NCBI GenBank assembly: GCA_024398055.1
Contig: CP073749.1
Location: forward strand, 4,464,594-4,528,593
Origin: a bacterium SCSIO 12741
GTDB lineage: Bacteria > Bacteroidota > Bacteroidia > Flavobacteriales_G > Salibacteraceae
Reading direction: 5' to 3'
DNA: 64,000 nt
Shown: one piece after another, positions 63,529-64,000 of the stretch
Position numbering within the stretch: the stretch's first letter is position 1
How the letters are laid out: the number at the start of each line of letters is the position of its first letter
Translations under genes and position numbers: made by a program
Notes under the pieces: generated by a model
What the model saw: only the letters and a program-made list of their open reading frames with translations
The model's database searches: none
What the model was told of the DNA's origin: nothing

Positions 63529-64000
63529 TTAGATATCAACACTAAAATTGAATCCAATGTAAGGATTGTTCACAGGAGTAAGAAACTCTACTTTCTGTCC
63601 CTGGAGGCTCTGTACGTCGGAGTAAAGAGGAACACTCAATTTGTTTCCCAATTGAAATGCAACGATGGTGTTTTTGGGTAGAAAAGGAAGAGGGCCACCT
63701 ATACGCAGTCCAAATTCCCCATAAACCACCGGGGCAATGGAATGTGTATTCTGTACGGTTGCATCATCACCCGAATAGGTCATTTCATCGCGAACTCCTG
63801 CTCCCAAACCCAGGTAGGGGTTAATTTGAAACTCTGGCCGAACTTCCTGCCAGGACAACTCTCCTCCTACGCCCAGTTGAATGTACTGTCCCCTTACGTT
63901 CGGATAAACTGGAATTTGCGCTTGACTATAGGCTCCAAAGGCGTGATTAATACTTACATGCAGCGGCAAACTCCATAAATGAGCCACTTGACGTTTGTAT
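63529..64000 (-). CDS. outer-membrane beta-barrel protein, partial (N-terminus outside window)
   Basis: The frame is open to the right edge, through Y-K-R-Q-V-A-H at 64000 onward, so the N-terminus is missing; a GTG at 63987 is probably internal. About 157 visible residues show alternating strands (Y-I-Q-L-G-V-G-G-E-L-S-W; P-Y-L-G-L-G-A-G-V) and end with G-F-N-F-S-V-D-I, the typical aromatic C-terminal strand of a beta-barrel. I do not assign a family; OmpA-like or PorP-like barrels look similar. Confidence 0.7.
   Translation of the reverse strand, partial: YKRQVAHLWSLPLHVSINHAFGAYSQAQIPVYPNVRGQYIQLGVGGELSWQEVRPEFQINPYLGLGAGVRDEMTYSGDDATVQNTHSIAPVVYGEFGLRIGGPLPFLPKNTIVAFQLGNKLSVPLYSDVQSLQGQKVEFLTPVNNPYIGFNFSVDI

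Overview
The window looks like a chromosomal piece of a Bacteroidota bacterium, most likely a marine member of the Flavobacteriales. This rests on several signals. Three secreted proteins are surface proteins of the order's usual kind, with C-terminal domains of the type IX secretion (T9SS) kind. There is a complete MoxR-DUF58-BatA/B/C/D/E aerotolerance-type operon, a GldH-like lipoprotein, and a ComA-family phosphosulfolactate synthase. Many genes are preceded by the Bacteroidota -7 promoter box TAnnTTTG. Genes are packed tightly: operon members overlap by 1-20 bp and convergent genes meet within a few bases. There are no transposases, prophage genes or CRISPR arrays. The only RNA gene is one tRNA-Ser(GCU).

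Layout, left half. 1-7544 (minus) is one operon starting with glmM, followed by a cysteine desulfurase broken by two 1-bp frameshifts, an MBOAT O-acyltransferase, its SGNH-like partner, a GT-C mannosyltransferase-like protein, an MBL-fold hydrolase and a secreted protein cut by the window edge. A SAM methyltransferase (7674-8756) stands alone. 8921-13177 (plus) is a TPR protein-comA-rhodanese-DUF368/PopT-aroE operon. 13178-20705 (minus) holds an M1 peptidase, dapA, DUF6913, prmC, a periplasmic solute-binding-like protein, a DUF3179 protein and a radical SAM protein. A PgpH-like 7TM-HD phosphodiesterase (20876-22945) converges on a glycine-rich T9SS cargo protein.

Middle. tRNA-Ser has its own promoter and a strong terminator. 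It is followed by about four tandem 94-96 bp repeats, each carrying a terminator-like hairpin on the minus strand, and then by two paralogous membrane-anchored J-domain proteins, the second frameshifted. 27830-35289 (minus) is a type II secretion / type IV pilus-like operon in the order gspG, prepilin peptidase, gspE, secretin gspD, gspL(PilM-PilN), gspM(PilO), an Fn3-like lipoprotein and a gspC/PilP-like gene. No gspF or minor pseudopilin genes lie with it.

Right half. This holds DNA repair and housekeeping genes (inosine/uracil-type DNA glycosylase, mnmA, recF with DciA-like DUF721, ribH, a MazG-like pyrophosphohydrolase), an M14 carboxypeptidase, a PlsC acyltransferase, and the Bat operon (46016-54330) followed by ilvE and nth. 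Then come an ECF sigma factor with a small downstream ORF, uvrA with a GT87-type transferase, the GldH-like lipoprotein, an Asp-box beta-propeller T9SS cargo protein, and an outer-membrane beta-barrel cut by the right edge.

The features most worth a second look are the tRNA-adjacent terminator-like repeats, the T2SS-like operon without gspF, several promoters so close to the start codon that the mRNA may be leaderless, an endonuclease III lacking its Fe-S cluster ligands with a terminator inside its coding end, and three single-base indels next to homopolymers that look like assembly errors.
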